A stretch of 64,000 nucleotides of DNA from Actibacterium sp. XHP0104 (GTDB taxonomy: Bacteria; Pseudomonadota; Alphaproteobacteria; Rhodobacterales; Rhodobacteraceae). Below the pieces are notes generated by a model that saw only the letters and a program-made list of their open reading frames with translations, was not told where the DNA came from and did no database searches. Below, in pieces: positions 53,603-63,103 of the stretch. The position numbers and the translations under genes were made by a program. The first letter of the stretch is position 1. The number at the start of each line of letters is the position of its first letter. The stretch spans positions 210,215 through 274,214 of the forward strand of contig NZ_JAOWLE010000005.1 in the NCBI RefSeq assembly GCF_025751515.1. The letters are read 5' to 3'.

Positions 53603-54136
53603 TCAGGCCTGTTTCGCGACCTGCGTGAATTCCAGCTCGACCGGGGTTGCCCGGCCAAAGATCGACACCGCCACCTTGAGGCGCTGGTTGTCGTCGTCCA
53701 CTTCCTCGACCATGCCGTCGAAGCCCTCGAACGGGCCGTCGGTCACGTTCACCTTTTCGCCGATCTCGAAATGGATCAGCGTGCGCGGAGCCTCGACGCC
53801 CTCTTCGACGCGGTTGAGGATCGCGTTCACCTCGGCGTCGCGCATCGGCATCGGGCGGCCCTGAGGCCCCAGAAAACCGGTGACGCGGTTGATCGAGTTG
53901 ATCAGGTGATAGCCGGCATCCGACATCTCCATGCGCACCAGCACATAGCCGGGCATGAAGCGGCGCTCGGTCGTCACCTTCTTGCCGCGGCGCACCTCGA
54001 TCACCTCTTCGGTGGGCACCAGCACTTCTTCGATCTGATCCTCAAGGCCCTTCTCGATGACAGCGGCCTTGATCTGTTCAGCGATTTTCTTCTCGAAATT
54101 CGAGAGCACGCTCACCGAATACCACCGCTTCGCCAT
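53603..54136 (-). CDS. nusG: transcription termination/antitermination factor NusG
   Basis: 177 residues: N-terminal NGN domain MAKRWYSVSVLSNFEKKIAEQIK and RFMPGYVLVRMEMSDAGYHLI, then a KOW domain GEKVNVTDGPFEGFDGMVEEVD. It links RNA polymerase to Rho and to the ribosome (via S10). The upstream 33 in-frame codons are not part of the family. Confidence 0.98.
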   Translation of the reverse strand: MAKRWYSVSVLSNFEKKIAEQIKAAVIEKGLEDQIEEVLVPTEEVIEVRRGKKVTTERRFMPGYVLVRMEMSDAGYHLINSINRVTGFLGPQGRPMPMRDAEVNAILNRVEEGVEAPRTLIHFEIGEKVNVTDGPFEGFDGMVEEVDDDNQRLKVAVSIFGRATPVELEFTQVAKQA

Positions 54137-54321
54137 CTTGCCCGTTACCTCATCTCGATCGACGCGAGGCGCCGAATTCATTCCAAATTCCGTGCGGTTC
54201 ACCCGCTGCTCTGCCGAACACAAAACAGCGCGCAACCCGAATCGATGCGCGCCGGTGTCCGAAGATGCGCCCGCATTACCGGCATGGCCCCGTCATTTCA
54301 AGGCCATGACCGTGAAAACCG

Positions 54322-54519
54322 TCAGCCGAACAGCGCCAGCAGCTCGGTCAGACCGACCCGGATCACCAGATCGACCAGCGTAAAGAACAGCGCGGCAACC
54401 GCGGCCAGGGCCACAACCATAGCCGTGGTCAGCATCACCTCGCGGCGGGTCGGCCAAGAGATCTTGGTCGTTTCAGCGCGAGTCTGCTGAATGAACTGTA
54501 GGGGGTTCGCTTTCGCCAT
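54322..54519 (-). CDS. secE: protein translocase subunit SecE
   Basis: 65 residues: an amphipathic helix FIQQTRAETTKISWPTRREVM followed by one membrane helix (about 30-55). SecE clamps SecY. A 185-bp gap without a gene separates it from nusG. Confidence 0.96.
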   Translation of the reverse strand: MAKANPLQFIQQTRAETTKISWPTRREVMLTTAMVVALAAVAALFFTLVDLVIRVGLTELLALFG

Positions 54520-54615
54520 GATGATCCCGATCTTCTGTCAACGCGCAGCAGATACGCCCATCAGAGGCAGATTTCAACCCTGCCCGTCTGGCGACCTGAC
54601 TGTCCGGATGTGGCC

Positions 54616-54691
54616 TGGCAGGGGCAGCAGGGTTCGAACCCGCGACCTACGGTTTTGGAGACCGTCGCTCTACCAGCTGAGCTATACCCCT
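54616..54691 (-). tRNA. tRNA-Trp (anticodon CCA)
   Basis: Complete cloverleaf on the minus strand: acceptor AGGGGTA/TGCCCCT, D loop, anticodon stem CGGTC..ACCG with loop TCCAAAA giving anticodon CCA, T loop TTCGAAC, discriminator G and encoded CCA at 54616-54618. The tRNA-Trp-secE-nusG order is the common bacterial arrangement. Confidence 0.95.
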
Positions 54692-54704
54692 AAGGCCGGT
54701 CGAT

Positions 54705-54733
54705 GAGATACGAAAGCGCCCGCCGGTTTGCAA
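54705..54733 (-). promoter_or_regulatory. promoter of tRNA-Trp-secE-nusG
   Basis: TTGCAA (54733-54728), 17-bp spacer, TATCTC (54710-54705), about 14 bp before the tRNA 5' end. It may also feed secE, nusG, rplK and rplA up to the terminator at 52294. Confidence 0.6.
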
Positions 54734-54770
54734 GGGCAAATCATGCGCCGGGGCAGGAATTCCCGCACGC

Positions 54771-55115
54771 CTAGTCGCCCGCGTCTTCGGTCAGATAGGC
54801 GCCCGAGGCCCAGCCCAGCCGTGCACCCTCACGCGACAGCAGGCACCAGCGCGGCAAAGTTGCCAGCTGCGCGCGGGTTGCGTCGTCCATGGCGTCATAT
54901 TGCGCGAAAGTCAGGGTCGGTACGCAGATCTCGGCCTGAAGGCCGCGCGCATCATGGGCCAGCGTGCCGATCACCGGATGGGCCGTGCCCGGCCCGGTAC
55001 GCAGGTTCAGCATGTCGCCGGGCGCCACCCGGTATACCCGCCAGGCATCGGGGCCATCAGCGGTGGCCCAGGCCGGGCCGGTTAGCAGCAGCATCGCCAG
55101 GATAAGCCGTCGCAT
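54771..55115 (-). CDS. secreted SH3-domain protein
   Basis: 114 residues with a signal peptide (residues 1 to about 19, ending PAWA). The mature region YRVAPGDMLNLRTGPGTAHPVIGTL is a bacterial SH3 domain, a fold that often binds cell-wall peptides. A second half (RWCLLSREGARLGWASGAYL) carries the rest of the SH3 fold after a Cys-containing insertion. AAGGAGCACGA precedes the ATG. No partner enzyme is nearby. Confidence 0.75.
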   Translation of the reverse strand: MRRLILAMLLLTGPAWATADGPDAWRVYRVAPGDMLNLRTGPGTAHPVIGTLAHDARGLQAEICVPTLTFAQYDAMDDATRAQLATLPRWCLLSREGARLGWASGAYLTEDAGD

Positions 55116-55134
55116 TCGTGCTCCTTAGGGCAAA

Positions 55135-55155
55135 AGGGCCGCCCAAGGCGGCCCT
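55135..55155 (-). terminator. terminator after the VPLPA protein gene
   Basis: AGGGCCGCC, loop CAA (reading the plus strand), GGCGGCCCT, with TTTTG on the minus strand, 18 bp after the stop at 55173. Confidence 0.75.
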
Positions 55156-55172
55156 GATGCAGGTATCTTGCG

Positions 55173-55760
55173 TCAGGCTTTGCGGCGGCGCAACAGCCCA
55201 AGGGCCCCCAGCCCGCCCAGCAGCAGCACGCCACCAGCCGGAAGCGGAACCACGCTCGGAGGCACAGGCGGCTCGGTCACAGAGCGGAAGCTCAGACCCA
55301 CTTCGATGGTGCCGCCATCTCCGTCAAAGTTCATGTGAACCTTGAACAGCGTGTCGCTGACGACCTCGGTAAAGCCCGCGCCGCTCAACACCTCGCCCGG
55401 GGTTGCGCTGATCAAAGACAGTCCATTCACGATCGGTTCGACCCCGGCTGTATCGAGAATCTCGACGATCAGCTGCAGCGTCGCACTACCGGTCAGATGG
55501 GTGATGATCGAGGTGCCGGTAAAATCGACATACTCGCCGCCAAATAGAAAATTAGTGTCCAGGCTTGATCCGTCGCCAGAACTCAACTCGGCTCCGGCGC
55601 CAACGGTCACGGTGTCGGAGGGGTACAGGTTGCACCCAAGGCAGCCGTCATAGCTGATCCGCAACTGCTCGCCCGAAAGCGTCGAGGCCGAGGCAATATT
55701 CGGCGCGCCCAAGGCCAGAACGGCCGCAGCCGCACCCAGCATGGTCTTGAAATAGTTCAT
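55173..55760 (-). CDS. secreted protein with VPLPA-CTERM sorting signal
   Basis: 195 residues. A signal peptide (to about 25, IASA) leads into a beta-rich mature part of unknown function with an early Cys pair (CLGC). The C terminus is VVPLPAGGVLLLGGLGALGLLRRRKA: the VPLPA motif, a membrane helix and a basic tail, the alphaproteobacterial form of PEP-CTERM signals handled by an exosortase. No exosortase is in the window. It lies just after the two collar-domain genes on the same strand. Confidence 0.85.
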   Translation of the reverse strand: MNYFKTMLGAAAAVLALGAPNIASASTLSGEQLRISYDGCLGCNLYPSDTVTVGAGAELSSGDGSSLDTNFLFGGEYVDFTGTSIITHLTGSATLQLIVEILDTAGVEPIVNGLSLISATPGEVLSGAGFTEVVSDTLFKVHMNFDGDGGTIEVGLSFRSVTEPPVPPSVVPLPAGGVLLLGGLGALGLLRRRKA

Positions 55761-55849
55761 AATCAGTCCCCACCAATGGTTGTATTATTCTCGGAAAATT
55801 CTTGGTTAGCGAATAATGCTTCACCAGAATCGCATATATTGCAAGTTTT

Positions 55850-56362
55850 CTATGACCGGCTTGGGTACACCCCGTCGACCGCGATCCAGTAGTTCATCGC
55901 CAGATAAGGCTGGCGGTTCTCATGCGGCGCGGCCGGCACCGGGGGGGTGTTGTCGACCATATCAAGGTCAAGCCTGTCCAGCGCCGAGCCATCCTGAACG
56001 CGATAGATTGTCGCCGAGGCCAGCAGGCCGGCATTCGAGGCTTGCGGCCCATCCCTGCTGGCGCGCATCGTGTGGCTGTGGGCCGGCGCGTGCTGCGGCA
56101 AAAGGCTGACGGTATCGGCCCCATCACGCGACCCGATCGGCCGGTTGGTCAGCCCCGGCCCCTGCCCCATATGCAGCGGCACGCGGTCGCGCAGGTCGGG
56201 CAGCGCAAAGGTCGTGTGCCCATCGCCGCCATAGCTGGTGCCGATCAACGAGAACAGCGCCTGGAACTGATTGATCGCCAGAATCTGGCCATTGCACATC
56301 TGAAACGAGGACGGAGCGAAAGTGCCGCCGAACAGCATGATGTCGCCTATGTAGATCGTCAT
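55850..56362 (-). CDS. phage tail collar domain protein (single domain)
   Basis: 170 residues with one Phage Tail Collar domain: IGDIMLFGGTFAP, SFQMCNGQ, LFSLIGTSYGGDGHTTFALPDLRDRVPLHMG, then a variable region and the end GVYPSRS. This family is common outside phages (microcystin-dependent protein group) and its function is unsettled. No signal peptide is visible. It follows the double-domain gene by 11 bp and is probably cotranscribed with it. Confidence 0.8.
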   Translation of the reverse strand: MTIYIGDIMLFGGTFAPSSFQMCNGQILAINQFQALFSLIGTSYGGDGHTTFALPDLRDRVPLHMGQGPGLTNRPIGSRDGADTVSLLPQHAPAHSHTMRASRDGPQASNAGLLASATIYRVQDGSALDRLDLDMVDNTPPVPAAPHENRQPYLAMNYWIAVDGVYPSRS

Positions 56363-56373
56363 GTCTCTTCCCC

Positions 56374-57426
56374 TTAATTGCGCGACGGAAACAGGCCCTG
56401 CAGGCAGATGCAGTAATTGACCGTTTCGAATGGCATCATGTTGTTATGCGCGACACCCGCACCCGGCGGCGCGCCGACGGACACGGCATTCATGTTCTCG
56501 TCCTTGGTGCCGCTGTTGAAAGCCGCCGCCTCCGAGGCCAGCATGTTGCCCTGCGGATCGGTGGTGGTTGCGGCGCCCATTGCCAGTTCGGTCTGGTGAT
56601 TGTGCGGCGGGATCTGCGAGGTCTCTAATGCGACCTCTTCGTGGCCCGCCCGCGCACCAAGCTTGTAGTTTTCGCCTTCGCGCTGGCCCTGTGACAGCGC
56701 CACCCGCCCACGCAGGTCGGGCAGGGCAAAGCTGGTCTGGCCGTTGCCGCCATAGGTGGTGCCGATCAGCGCGAACAGCGATTGATATTGCTGGATCGGC
56801 AGCAACTGGCCGTTGCACTGCGCCCAGTTACGCGGGGCAAACCCATAGGCCATCGGGCGCACGTCGCCGATATAGTCCTCCTCCTCCAGAGGAGCTATGC
56901 CGGACGAGCGTGACGGATAGGTGCCCTCAAGCGCGATGACGTAATGCAGCGTGTTGTAGGGCTGCATGTTGTCATGCGGCTGGCCGCCGCCGGTCTCGGC
57001 CAGAACATGTTCTTCCTGGTTCACCTTGGTCCCGCCGCCCAGCGGCCGATAGATCGCCGCCCCGCGCGGGGCGCCGGCGGCCAGAAGGGTGTTCGCCGGG
57101 GTGCTGCTGGTGGCCTCGGCCGAGCTGGCCATGACCGGGTGCTGGTGCGAGGGCATCGTGCCGATGTTCAGCGTCACGTTGCGCTGCCCGCCCACATGGC
57201 CCAGAGGGTTCTTGGGCCCGACATGGATCGGCACGCGGCCTGACAGGTCGGGCAGCCTGAACTCGGTCGTGCCATTGCCGCCAAAGCTGACCCCCAACAG
57301 AGAGAAAAGTGCCGTATGGCTGGATATGGCCAATGACTGGCCATCGCATGTTGCATAGCCCTGCGGCACAAAGCCGTAGGCCACCAGTTTCACCGTCCCC
57401 ATGATCGCCACGAAAAATCCCCCCAT
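56374..57426 (-). CDS. tandem phage tail collar domain protein
   Basis: About 350 residues containing two full collar domains. The first runs from VKLVAYGFVPQGYATCDGQ to GTYPSRS, the second from IGDVRPMAYGFAPRNWAQCNGQ to GLFPSRN; each has a GG(N/D)G..F.LPDL.GRV core. The single-domain neighbour looks like a third copy. The start is uncertain: ATG 57426 is poorly supported, while GTG 57411 has a G-rich site at good spacing. No other phage genes are near. Confidence 0.8.
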   Translation of the reverse strand: MGGFFVAIMGTVKLVAYGFVPQGYATCDGQSLAISSHTALFSLLGVSFGGNGTTEFRLPDLSGRVPIHVGPKNPLGHVGGQRNVTLNIGTMPSHQHPVMASSAEATSSTPANTLLAAGAPRGAAIYRPLGGGTKVNQEEHVLAETGGGQPHDNMQPYNTLHYVIALEGTYPSRSSGIAPLEEEDYIGDVRPMAYGFAPRNWAQCNGQLLPIQQYQSLFALIGTTYGGNGQTSFALPDLRGRVALSQGQREGENYKLGARAGHEEVALETSQIPPHNHQTELAMGAATTTDPQGNMLASEAAAFNSGTKDENMNAVSVGAPPGAGVAHNNMMPFETVNYCICLQGLFPSRN

Positions 57427-57496
57427 GTTAGAATGGCAAGATCTACGCTAACGCATAAGGCGATAATTTCCTAAACCTGATTCCGGGCATGAAAAA

Positions 57497-57518
57497 GGGC
57501 CGCCCCATCGGGCGGCCC
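57497..57518 (-). terminator. terminator after the second tuf
   Basis: GGGCCGCC and GGCGGCCC with a short loop, then TTTTTC on the minus strand, about 38 bp after the tuf stop. It separates tuf from the collar genes. Confidence 0.85.
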
Positions 57519-57555
57519 CTGATCTTGTCTCGCGTCGGCCGGTGGCCGGCTGCGA

Positions 57556-58731
57556 TTACTCGATGATTTTCGAGACGACGCCGGCGCCGACGGTGCGGCC
57601 GCCTTCACGGATGGCGAAGCGCAGGCCGTCTTCCATGGCGATCGGCGCGATCAGTTCAACGTTGAACTTCAGGTTGTCGCCCGGCATCACCATCTCGGTG
57701 CCTTCCGGCAGAATCACGGTCCCGGTCACGTCCGTGGTACGGAAGTAGAACTGCGGACGGTAGTTCGCGAAGAACGGGGTGTGACGGCCGCCTTCTTCCT
57801 TGGTCAGGATATAGGCTTCGGCTTCGAACTTGGTGTGCGGGGTCACCGAGCCGGGCTTACACAGAACCTGGCCGCGCTCGACGCCATCACGCTCAACACC
57901 ACGCAGCAGGGCGCCGATGTTGTCGCCGGCTTCACCGCGGTCCAGCAGCTTGCGGAACATTTCCACACCGGTACAGGTGGTTTTCTTGGTGTCGCGGATG
58001 CCGACGATTTCAATCTCGTCGCCAACGTTGATCACGCCACGCTCGACACGGCCGGTCACAACGGTGCCGCGGCCCGAGATCGAGAACACGTCTTCAACCG
58101 GCATCAGGAAGGGCAGGTCAACAGCGCGGGCCGGGGTCGGGATGTATTCGTCCACGGCGGCCATCAGGGCTTTGATCTTCTCTTCGCCGATTTCCGGGTC
58201 ACGGCCTTCCATCGCGGCCAGGGCCGAACCGGCAATGATCGGAATATCGTCGCCGGGATTTTCATACGAGCTCAGCAGCTCGCGGAGTTCCATCTCGACC
58301 AGCTCCAGCAGCTCTTCGTCGTCGACCGGGTCAACCTTGTTCATGAACACGACCATGTAGGGAATGCCCACCTGGCGACCCAGCAGGATGTGCTCGCGGG
58401 TCTGCGGCATCGGGCCGTCAGCAGCGTTCACAACCAGGATCGCGCCGTCCATCTGGGCGGCACCGGTGATCATGTTCTTCACATAGTCGGCGTGGCCGGG
58501 GCAGTCGACGTGGGCATAGTGACGGGCTTCGGTCTCATACTCGACGTGGGCGGTCGAGATGGTGATGCCGCGGGCCTTCTCTTCGGGCGCGCCGTCAATC
58601 TGGTCATAGGCTTTGAAGTCACCAAAATACTTGGTGATCGCTGCCGTCAGGGTCGTCTTGCCGTGGTCAACGTGGCCAATCGTGCCGATGTTCACGTGCG
58701 GTTTCGTGCGTTCAAACTTTGCCTTAGCCAT
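57556..58731 (-). CDS. tuf: elongation factor Tu, copy 2
   Basis: 391 residues. DNA identity to copy 1 (36741-37916) covers the full coding region and stops at its edges. Four differences (58012, 58260, 58287, 58328) give Pro135, Leu149, Asn158 and Ile240, versus Gln, Ile, Tyr and Met in copy 1. Pro135 directly follows the G4 motif NKVD; Asn158 replaces an aromatic residue that is usual there. It stands alone, with its own promoter and terminator. Confidence 0.98.
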   Translation of the reverse strand: MAKAKFERTKPHVNIGTIGHVDHGKTTLTAAITKYFGDFKAYDQIDGAPEEKARGITISTAHVEYETEARHYAHVDCPGHADYVKNMITGAAQMDGAILVVNAADGPMPQTREHILLGRQVGIPYMVVFMNKVDPVDDEELLELVEMELRELLSSYENPGDDIPIIAGSALAAMEGRDPEIGEEKIKALMAAVDEYIPTPARAVDLPFLMPVEDVFSISGRGTVVTGRVERGVINVGDEIEIVGIRDTKKTTCTGVEMFRKLLDRGEAGDNIGALLRGVERDGVERGQVLCKPGSVTPHTKFEAEAYILTKEEGGRHTPFFANYRPQFYFRTTDVTGTVILPEGTEMVMPGDNLKFNVELIAPIAMEDGLRFAIREGGRTVGAGVVSKIIE

Positions 58732-58787
58732 GTCGTGGCGCCTCATGGATTAGGGGGCCGACAGTGGCCCGATTCAACATCGCGGGC

Positions 58788-58816
58788 TACTTATTGCCTG
58801 CAGCGCCGGAAATCAA
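58788..58816 (-). promoter_or_regulatory. promoter of the second tuf
   Basis: TTGATT (58816-58811), 17-bp spacer, TAAGTA (58793-58788), about 57 bp before the ATG, in a region with no similarity to the first tuf copy. Confidence 0.55.
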
Positions 58817-58850
58817 GCGCCTGTTGGCATTTACGGCTGTTTTGGCGCGG

Positions 58851-59495
58851 TTACTGAGCCACGGGGGCAAGGGGCTGAACGCTGATCTCACCCTCGGGGG
58901 CGGGGGCGGCATCCTCTGACAGTTCGGCCATGGGCGCGGCGCCGATCTCGCCGAACCATTCGGCGGCGTTCTCGGACATCCACTCTTCGACCTTCTTCGC
59001 GGCGTTGCGCGACAGGTTTTCCATCTGCACTTCGCGGGTCTGTGTCAGGCCCGAGCCGATGAATGTCTTGCCAGAGATGTTTTCCAGGATGGTGATCTGC
59101 TTGGGCTCTTCATTCAGTTTCTTGCCGGCCTCGTCGTCCCAGATCGTGGCCGACACCACCAGCGCCGATTTCGGCGAGACCAGCACCGGAACACCCGGCA
59201 CGGCCAGCGCATAGGCATCGACCGCCAGGGCGATGTGGTAATAGCGGGTGCCGTCATAGCGGCCAAACCGCTGCTTCACCTGGTCGCTGAGAACGGCTTT
59301 CCATTCCTCGGGCGTGGCGCTGCGCGAGGGCGGCACCATCTTGGCCTCATCGGCCACCACGATCGCATAGCCCAGCAGGAAATCACCCATCGGCACGGGT
59401 GGTTCGTTCAGATCGTTCGACGCGGTGCAGGCCGCCAGCAGGACCATCCCCGCCGCAAATGCCCCGGTGCGCAGCTTTGAAAAGATCGCGTTCAT
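58851..59495 (-). CDS. outer-membrane-type lipoprotein of unknown function
   Basis: 214 residues. A lipoprotein signal peptide ends in the lipobox LLAAC (Cys near residue 22), with no Asp at +2, so it should go to the outer membrane. The mature part includes WKAVLSDQVKQRFGRYDGTRYYHIALAVDAYALA and a helical C-terminal half (ENLSRNAAKKVEEWMSENAAEWF) then an Ala/Pro/Glu-rich tail. It resembles a conserved Rhodobacterales family without assigned function. ATG 59495 follows GGGGCAGGGG; 27 upstream in-frame codons are unsupported. Confidence 0.7.
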   Translation of the reverse strand: MNAIFSKLRTGAFAAGMVLLAACTASNDLNEPPVPMGDFLLGYAIVVADEAKMVPPSRSATPEEWKAVLSDQVKQRFGRYDGTRYYHIALAVDAYALAVPGVPVLVSPKSALVVSATIWDDEAGKKLNEEPKQITILENISGKTFIGSGLTQTREVQMENLSRNAAKKVEEWMSENAAEWFGEIGAAPMAELSEDAAPAPEGEISVQPLAPVAQ

Positions 59496-59556
59496 GGCCC
59501 CTGCCCCTTGTTGTTTGAACGAAACGTTACCCTGCCCGGCGGGATGTCTCAACGTT

Positions 59557-61860
59557 TCAGGTAAAGCGGTTGTCACGCGGGAAGCCGCGCGGCGCCATGC
59601 GGCCGGTGCCCGCGCGCTTGCCCATCCATTCGGTCAGGTCGGTCTCGGTTCGGGTGCGCCCGGCGGGGTCTTTCCACGACAGGCCATCGGCCAGGGTAAA
59701 GGTCGTGGCGTCGTTCAGGCCGCCATCCTTGTATTTCTGCAACCGAACCCCCTTGCCGCGCGCCATTTCGGGCAGCTCGTCCAGCGCGAACACCAGAACC
59801 TTGCGGTTCTCGCCCACACAGGCGACGTGATCGCCCGCCACATAGCGGCAGACCTGCGCCACGACGCCATCCTTGACGTTCAGCGCCTGCTTGCCGCTGC
59901 GCGTCTGGGCCACGACATCATCGGCCGCCACAAGGAAGCCGTCACCGGCAGACGAGGCCAGCAACAGTTTCTCGCCGGGGCGGTGGATGAACAGATCGAC
60001 GATCTCGGCCTCGTTGGGCAGATCGACCATCAGGCGCACGGGTTCACCCATGCCGCGCCCGCCCGGCAGCTGCGAGGCCGGTAGCGTGTAGAACCGCCCA
60101 TTGGCCCCCAGCAACAGCAGCCGGTCGGTGGTTTCGGCGTGGAAAGCGAACCGCCCCTCGTCGCCATCCTTGAATTTCAGCGCCTGGCTCAGGTCGATAT
60201 GACCCTTCATCGCGCGCACCCAGCCCATCTTGGAACAGACCACGGTAATCGGCTCGCGCTCGATCATGGCCTCCAGCGGCACATCCTCGACCTCGCCCGC
60301 CTCGGCGAACTGGCTGCGGCGCGCGCCGCCTTCGGATTTCTTGCCGAACTTGGTGCGGGTCTCGCGCAGCTGGTCGGCAATGGTGGCCCACTGCACGTCT
60401 TCGTTTTCCAGCAGGTCTTCCAGCGTGGCGCGCTCTGCCATCAACGCGTCGCGTTCGCGCACCAGTTCGATTTCCTCAAGTCGCCGCAGCGACCGCAGGC
60501 GCATGTTCAAGATCGCTTCGGCCTGCACCTCGGACAGCTCGCCCGGCCCCGCGCCGGGGCTGACGTAATCCTTTTCCGACATGGCGCGGCGGTGTTCCAG
60601 CGACCAGTCTTCGCGCATCAAGGCGGCCTTGGGATCGTCGTCATAGCGGATGATGTCGATCACGCGATCAAGGTTCAGGAAGGCAATGATGAAACCTTCG
60701 AGCACCTCAAGCCGGTGGTCGATCTTGTCCATCCGGTGCTGGCTGCGGCGCACCAGAACCTCGCGCCGGTGATCAAGAAAGGCGCGCAGCACCTCTTTCA
60801 GGCTGCACACCTTGGGGGTGCGCCCGTCGATCAGCACGTTCATGTTCAGGCTGAACCGCACCTCAAGATCCGACTGGCGGAACAGCGTGCCCATCAGAAC
60901 CTCGGGATCGACGTTCTTGGTGCGCGGTTCCAGGATCAGGCGGATATCATCGGCGCTTTCGTCGCGCACATCGGCCAGGATCGGAATTTTCTTCAGCTGG
61001 ATCAGCTCGGCGATCTTTTCGATCAGGCGCGATTTCTGCACCTGATAGGGGATCTCGGTCACGACGATCTGCCACTGGCCACGGCCCAGATCCTCGACCT
61101 CGTACTTGGCGCGCAGGCGGAAACTGCCGCGGCCGGTGCGATAGGCCTCGAGGATATTCTCGCGCGGTTCGACGATCACGCCGCCGGTGGGGAAATCGGG
61201 GCCGGGAATATGTTCGATCAGGGTCTCGTCGCGCGCATTCGGGGCCTTGATCAGATGCAGGCAGGCATTGATCAGCTCTTCGATATTGTGCGGGGCGATG
61301 TTGGTGGCCATGCCCACCGCGATGCCGCTGGACCCGTTCGCCAACAGGTTCGGATACGAGGCCGGCATCACCACAGGTTCGGTCAGCGTGCCGTCGTAGT
61401 TGTCGCGGAAATCGACGGCGTTTTCGGCCAGCCCCTCCATCAACGCCTCGGCGGCGGCGGTCAGGCGGGCCTCGGTGTATCGGCTGGCGGCGGGGTTGTC
61501 GCCGTCGATATTGCCAAAGTTCCCCTGCCCGTCGACCAGCGGGTAGCGCACGTTGAAATCCTGCGCCAGACGCGCCATCGCGTCATAGATCGCCGCGTCG
61601 CCATGGGGATGATAGTTGCCCATCACATCGCCCGAGATCTTGGCCGATTTGCGGAAGCCCCCGGTCGAGCTGAGCTTCAGCTCTCGCATGGCGTAGAGAA
61701 TCCGCCGGTGCACCGGTTTCAGACCATCACGCGCATCGGGCAGCGCCCGGTCCATGATCGTGGACAGCGCATAGGTCAGATAGCGCTCGCCAATGGCGCG
61801 GCGCAGCGGTTCGGCCAGTTCCTTGGGGTCGATATTGGGTGTGTCGGCGATGTCATCCAT
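59557..61860 (-). CDS. parC: DNA topoisomerase IV subunit A
   Basis: 767 residues. [38 protein letters not shown] opens the breakage-reunion domain; the catalytic Tyr is in [13 protein letters not shown], and the quinolone-determining segment [15 protein letters not shown] is wild-type-like (Gly, Asp, Ala). It separates daughter chromosomes with ParE (not in the window). ATG 61860 has no Shine-Dalgarno site and a good promoter ends about 7 bp upstream, suggesting a leaderless mRNA. Start [11 protein letters not shown] fits the family. Confidence 0.96.
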   Translation of the reverse strand: MDDIADTPNIDPKELAEPLRRAIGERYLTYALSTIMDRALPDARDGLKPVHRRILYAMRELKLSSTGGFRKSAKISGDVMGNYHPHGDAAIYDAMARLAQDFNVRYPLVDGQGNFGNIDGDNPAASRYTEARLTAAAEALMEGLAENAVDFRDNYDGTLTEPVVMPASYPNLLANGSSGIAVGMATNIAPHNIEELINACLHLIKAPNARDETLIEHIPGPDFPTGGVIVEPRENILEAYRTGRGSFRLRAKYEVEDLGRGQWQIVVTEIPYQVQKSRLIEKIAELIQLKKIPILADVRDESADDIRLILEPRTKNVDPEVLMGTLFRQSDLEVRFSLNMNVLIDGRTPKVCSLKEVLRAFLDHRREVLVRRSQHRMDKIDHRLEVLEGFIIAFLNLDRVIDIIRYDDDPKAALMREDWSLEHRRAMSEKDYVSPGAGPGELSEVQAEAILNMRLRSLRRLEEIELVRERDALMAERATLEDLLENEDVQWATIADQLRETRTKFGKKSEGGARRSQFAEAGEVEDVPLEAMIEREPITVVCSKMGWVRAMKGHIDLSQALKFKDGDEGRFAFHAETTDRLLLLGANGRFYTLPASQLPGGRGMGEPVRLMVDLPNEAEIVDLFIHRPGEKLLLASSAGDGFLVAADDVVAQTRSGKQALNVKDGVVAQVCRYVAGDHVACVGENRKVLVFALDELPEMARGKGVRLQKYKDGGLNDATTFTLADGLSWKDPAGRTRTETDLTEWMGKRAGTGRMAPRGFPRDNRFT

Positions 61861-61867
61861 AAGTGTT

Positions 61868-61896
61868 GTGATAGCGGTCCCCGCCCGCCCCGGCAA
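61868..61896 (-). promoter_or_regulatory. promoter of parC (leaderless)
   Basis: TTGCCG (61896-61891), 17-bp spacer, TATCAC (61873-61868). Transcription starting 6-7 bases further would begin at or next to the parC ATG (61860). Confidence 0.55.
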
Positions 61897-61949
61897 GCAG
61901 GCAGAGCACCACCGGCAGGAAAGAGCCAGCCGCCCCGCCCCACGCCGAT

Positions 61950-61978
61950 TGCCCCGCCCCCCGATATGCCCTAGCTTG
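61950..61978 (+). promoter_or_regulatory. possible promoter of the SDR gene
   Basis: TTGCCC (61950-61955), 17-bp spacer, TAGCTT (61973-61978), about 25 bp before ATG 62004, divergent from the parC promoter. Confidence 0.45.
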
Positions 61979-62003
61979 CGCGCAAAATCGGGCAGGCAGG
62001 GCC

Positions 62004-62837
62004 ATGCAAAAATCCATTCTGATCACCGGCTGTTCCTCGGGCATCGGCTATGACGCGGCGCATGGGCTGCACGCGCACGGATGGCGCGTCTTTGCCACCT
62101 GCCGCCGGGCCGAAGACTGTGACCGGCTGCGGGCCGAGGGGCTGGAAAGTTTCGTGCTGGATTACGCCGACACCGACAGCATCACCGCCGCCGTGGCCGA
62201 GACCCTGTCGCGCACCGGAGGCACGCTGGACGCGCTGTTCAACAACGGCGCCTTCGGTTGCCCCGGCGCGGTCGAGGATCTGCCCCGCGGCGCGCTGCGC
62301 GAGATCTTTGAGACCAACCTTTTCGGCCCGCATGAACTGACCCGGCAGGTGATCCCGGCGATGCGCGCCCAGGGCCACGGCCGGATCATCAACAATTCAT
62401 CCGTGCTGGGGTTCGTGCCGCTGACATGGCGCGGGGCCTATGTGGCCACGAAATACGCGATGGAGGGTCTGACCGACACGCTGCGCTTGGAGATGCGCGA
62501 CACGCCGCTGCATGTGATCCTGTTCGAACCGGGCCCGATCACCTCGGATATCCGGGTCAAATCCATCCCGCATTTCGAGAAATGGATCGACTGGGAAAAC
62601 TCGCCCCGCGCCGAGCAATACCGCGCCAGCCTGCTGAAGCGGCTGTACAAGGGCCCCAGCACCGAACGCGACCCGTTCGAGCTGCCCGCCAGCGCCGTCA
62701 CCGCCAAACTGATCCGCGCGCTGGAAAGCCCCCGCCCCAAGGCGCGCTATTTCGTGACCACGCCGACCTACGCAATGAACCTGTTCCGGCGTATGCTGCC
62801 CACATGGGCGCTGGATTGGTTGATCGCCAAGGGCTAA
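62004..62837 (+). CDS. short-chain dehydrogenase/reductase
   Basis: 277 residues, classical SDR. The cofactor motif is ITGCSSGIG (7-15), with NNGAF in the central strand; the catalytic Tyr146 and Lys150 lie in [11 protein letters not shown], with a Ser in NNSSVLG. Substrate unknown; the sequence resembles NAD(P)-dependent dehydrogenases of broad annotation. The C terminus has a hydrophobic [15 protein letters not shown] that may contact membrane. It heads a plus-strand group leading toward etfB. Confidence 0.85.
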   Translation: MQKSILITGCSSGIGYDAAHGLHAHGWRVFATCRRAEDCDRLRAEGLESFVLDYADTDSITAAVAETLSRTGGTLDALFNNGAFGCPGAVEDLPRGALREIFETNLFGPHELTRQVIPAMRAQGHGRIINNSSVLGFVPLTWRGAYVATKYAMEGLTDTLRLEMRDTPLHVILFEPGPITSDIRVKSIPHFEKWIDWENSPRAEQYRASLLKRLYKGPSTERDPFELPASAVTAKLIRALESPRPKARYFVTTPTYAMNLFRRMLPTWALDWLIAKG

Positions 62838-62894
62838 AAAGGTTCGCTTTTTGCACCGGGGCGGCTATGTCCTGCCCAACTGAAAGGATTGCCC

Positions 62895-63101
62895 ATGCTG
62901 AACGACCCGCTGTTCATCGTCGTCGCTGCCGCCTGTCTGGTGGTGGTGTTTATCCTGCTGTTGGGCATCGGCGGTTTCGCCAAGGGTGGCGACTTTAACC
63001 GCAAACACGCCAACCGCCTGATGCGCTATCGGATCGTGGCCCAGTTCGTCGCGGTGGTGCTGATCCTGCTGTTTGTCCTGCTACGCCGGAATGGAGGCTG
63101 A
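62895..63101 (+). CDS. HIG1-like twin transmembrane protein
   Basis: 68 residues with two membrane helices (about 6-30, FIVVAAACLVVVFILLLGIGGFA, and about 45-63, IVAQFVAVVLILLFVLLR) linked by KGGDFNRKHANRLMRYR. This HIG1-type form is known from respiratory complexes in mitochondria and alphaproteobacteria, where it aids cytochrome c oxidase or bc1 assembly; a role here is inferred only by likeness. AAAGGA precedes ATG 62895. It is 2 bp before the adenosyltransferase gene. Confidence 0.75.
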   Translation: MLNDPLFIVVAAACLVVVFILLLGIGGFAKGGDFNRKHANRLMRYRIVAQFVAVVLILLFVLLRRNGG

Positions 63102-63103
63102 CC

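Noticed and set aside
55850..57426. Prophage remnant
   Set aside because: Only collar-domain genes are present; no integrase, capsid, terminase or other tail genes nearby.
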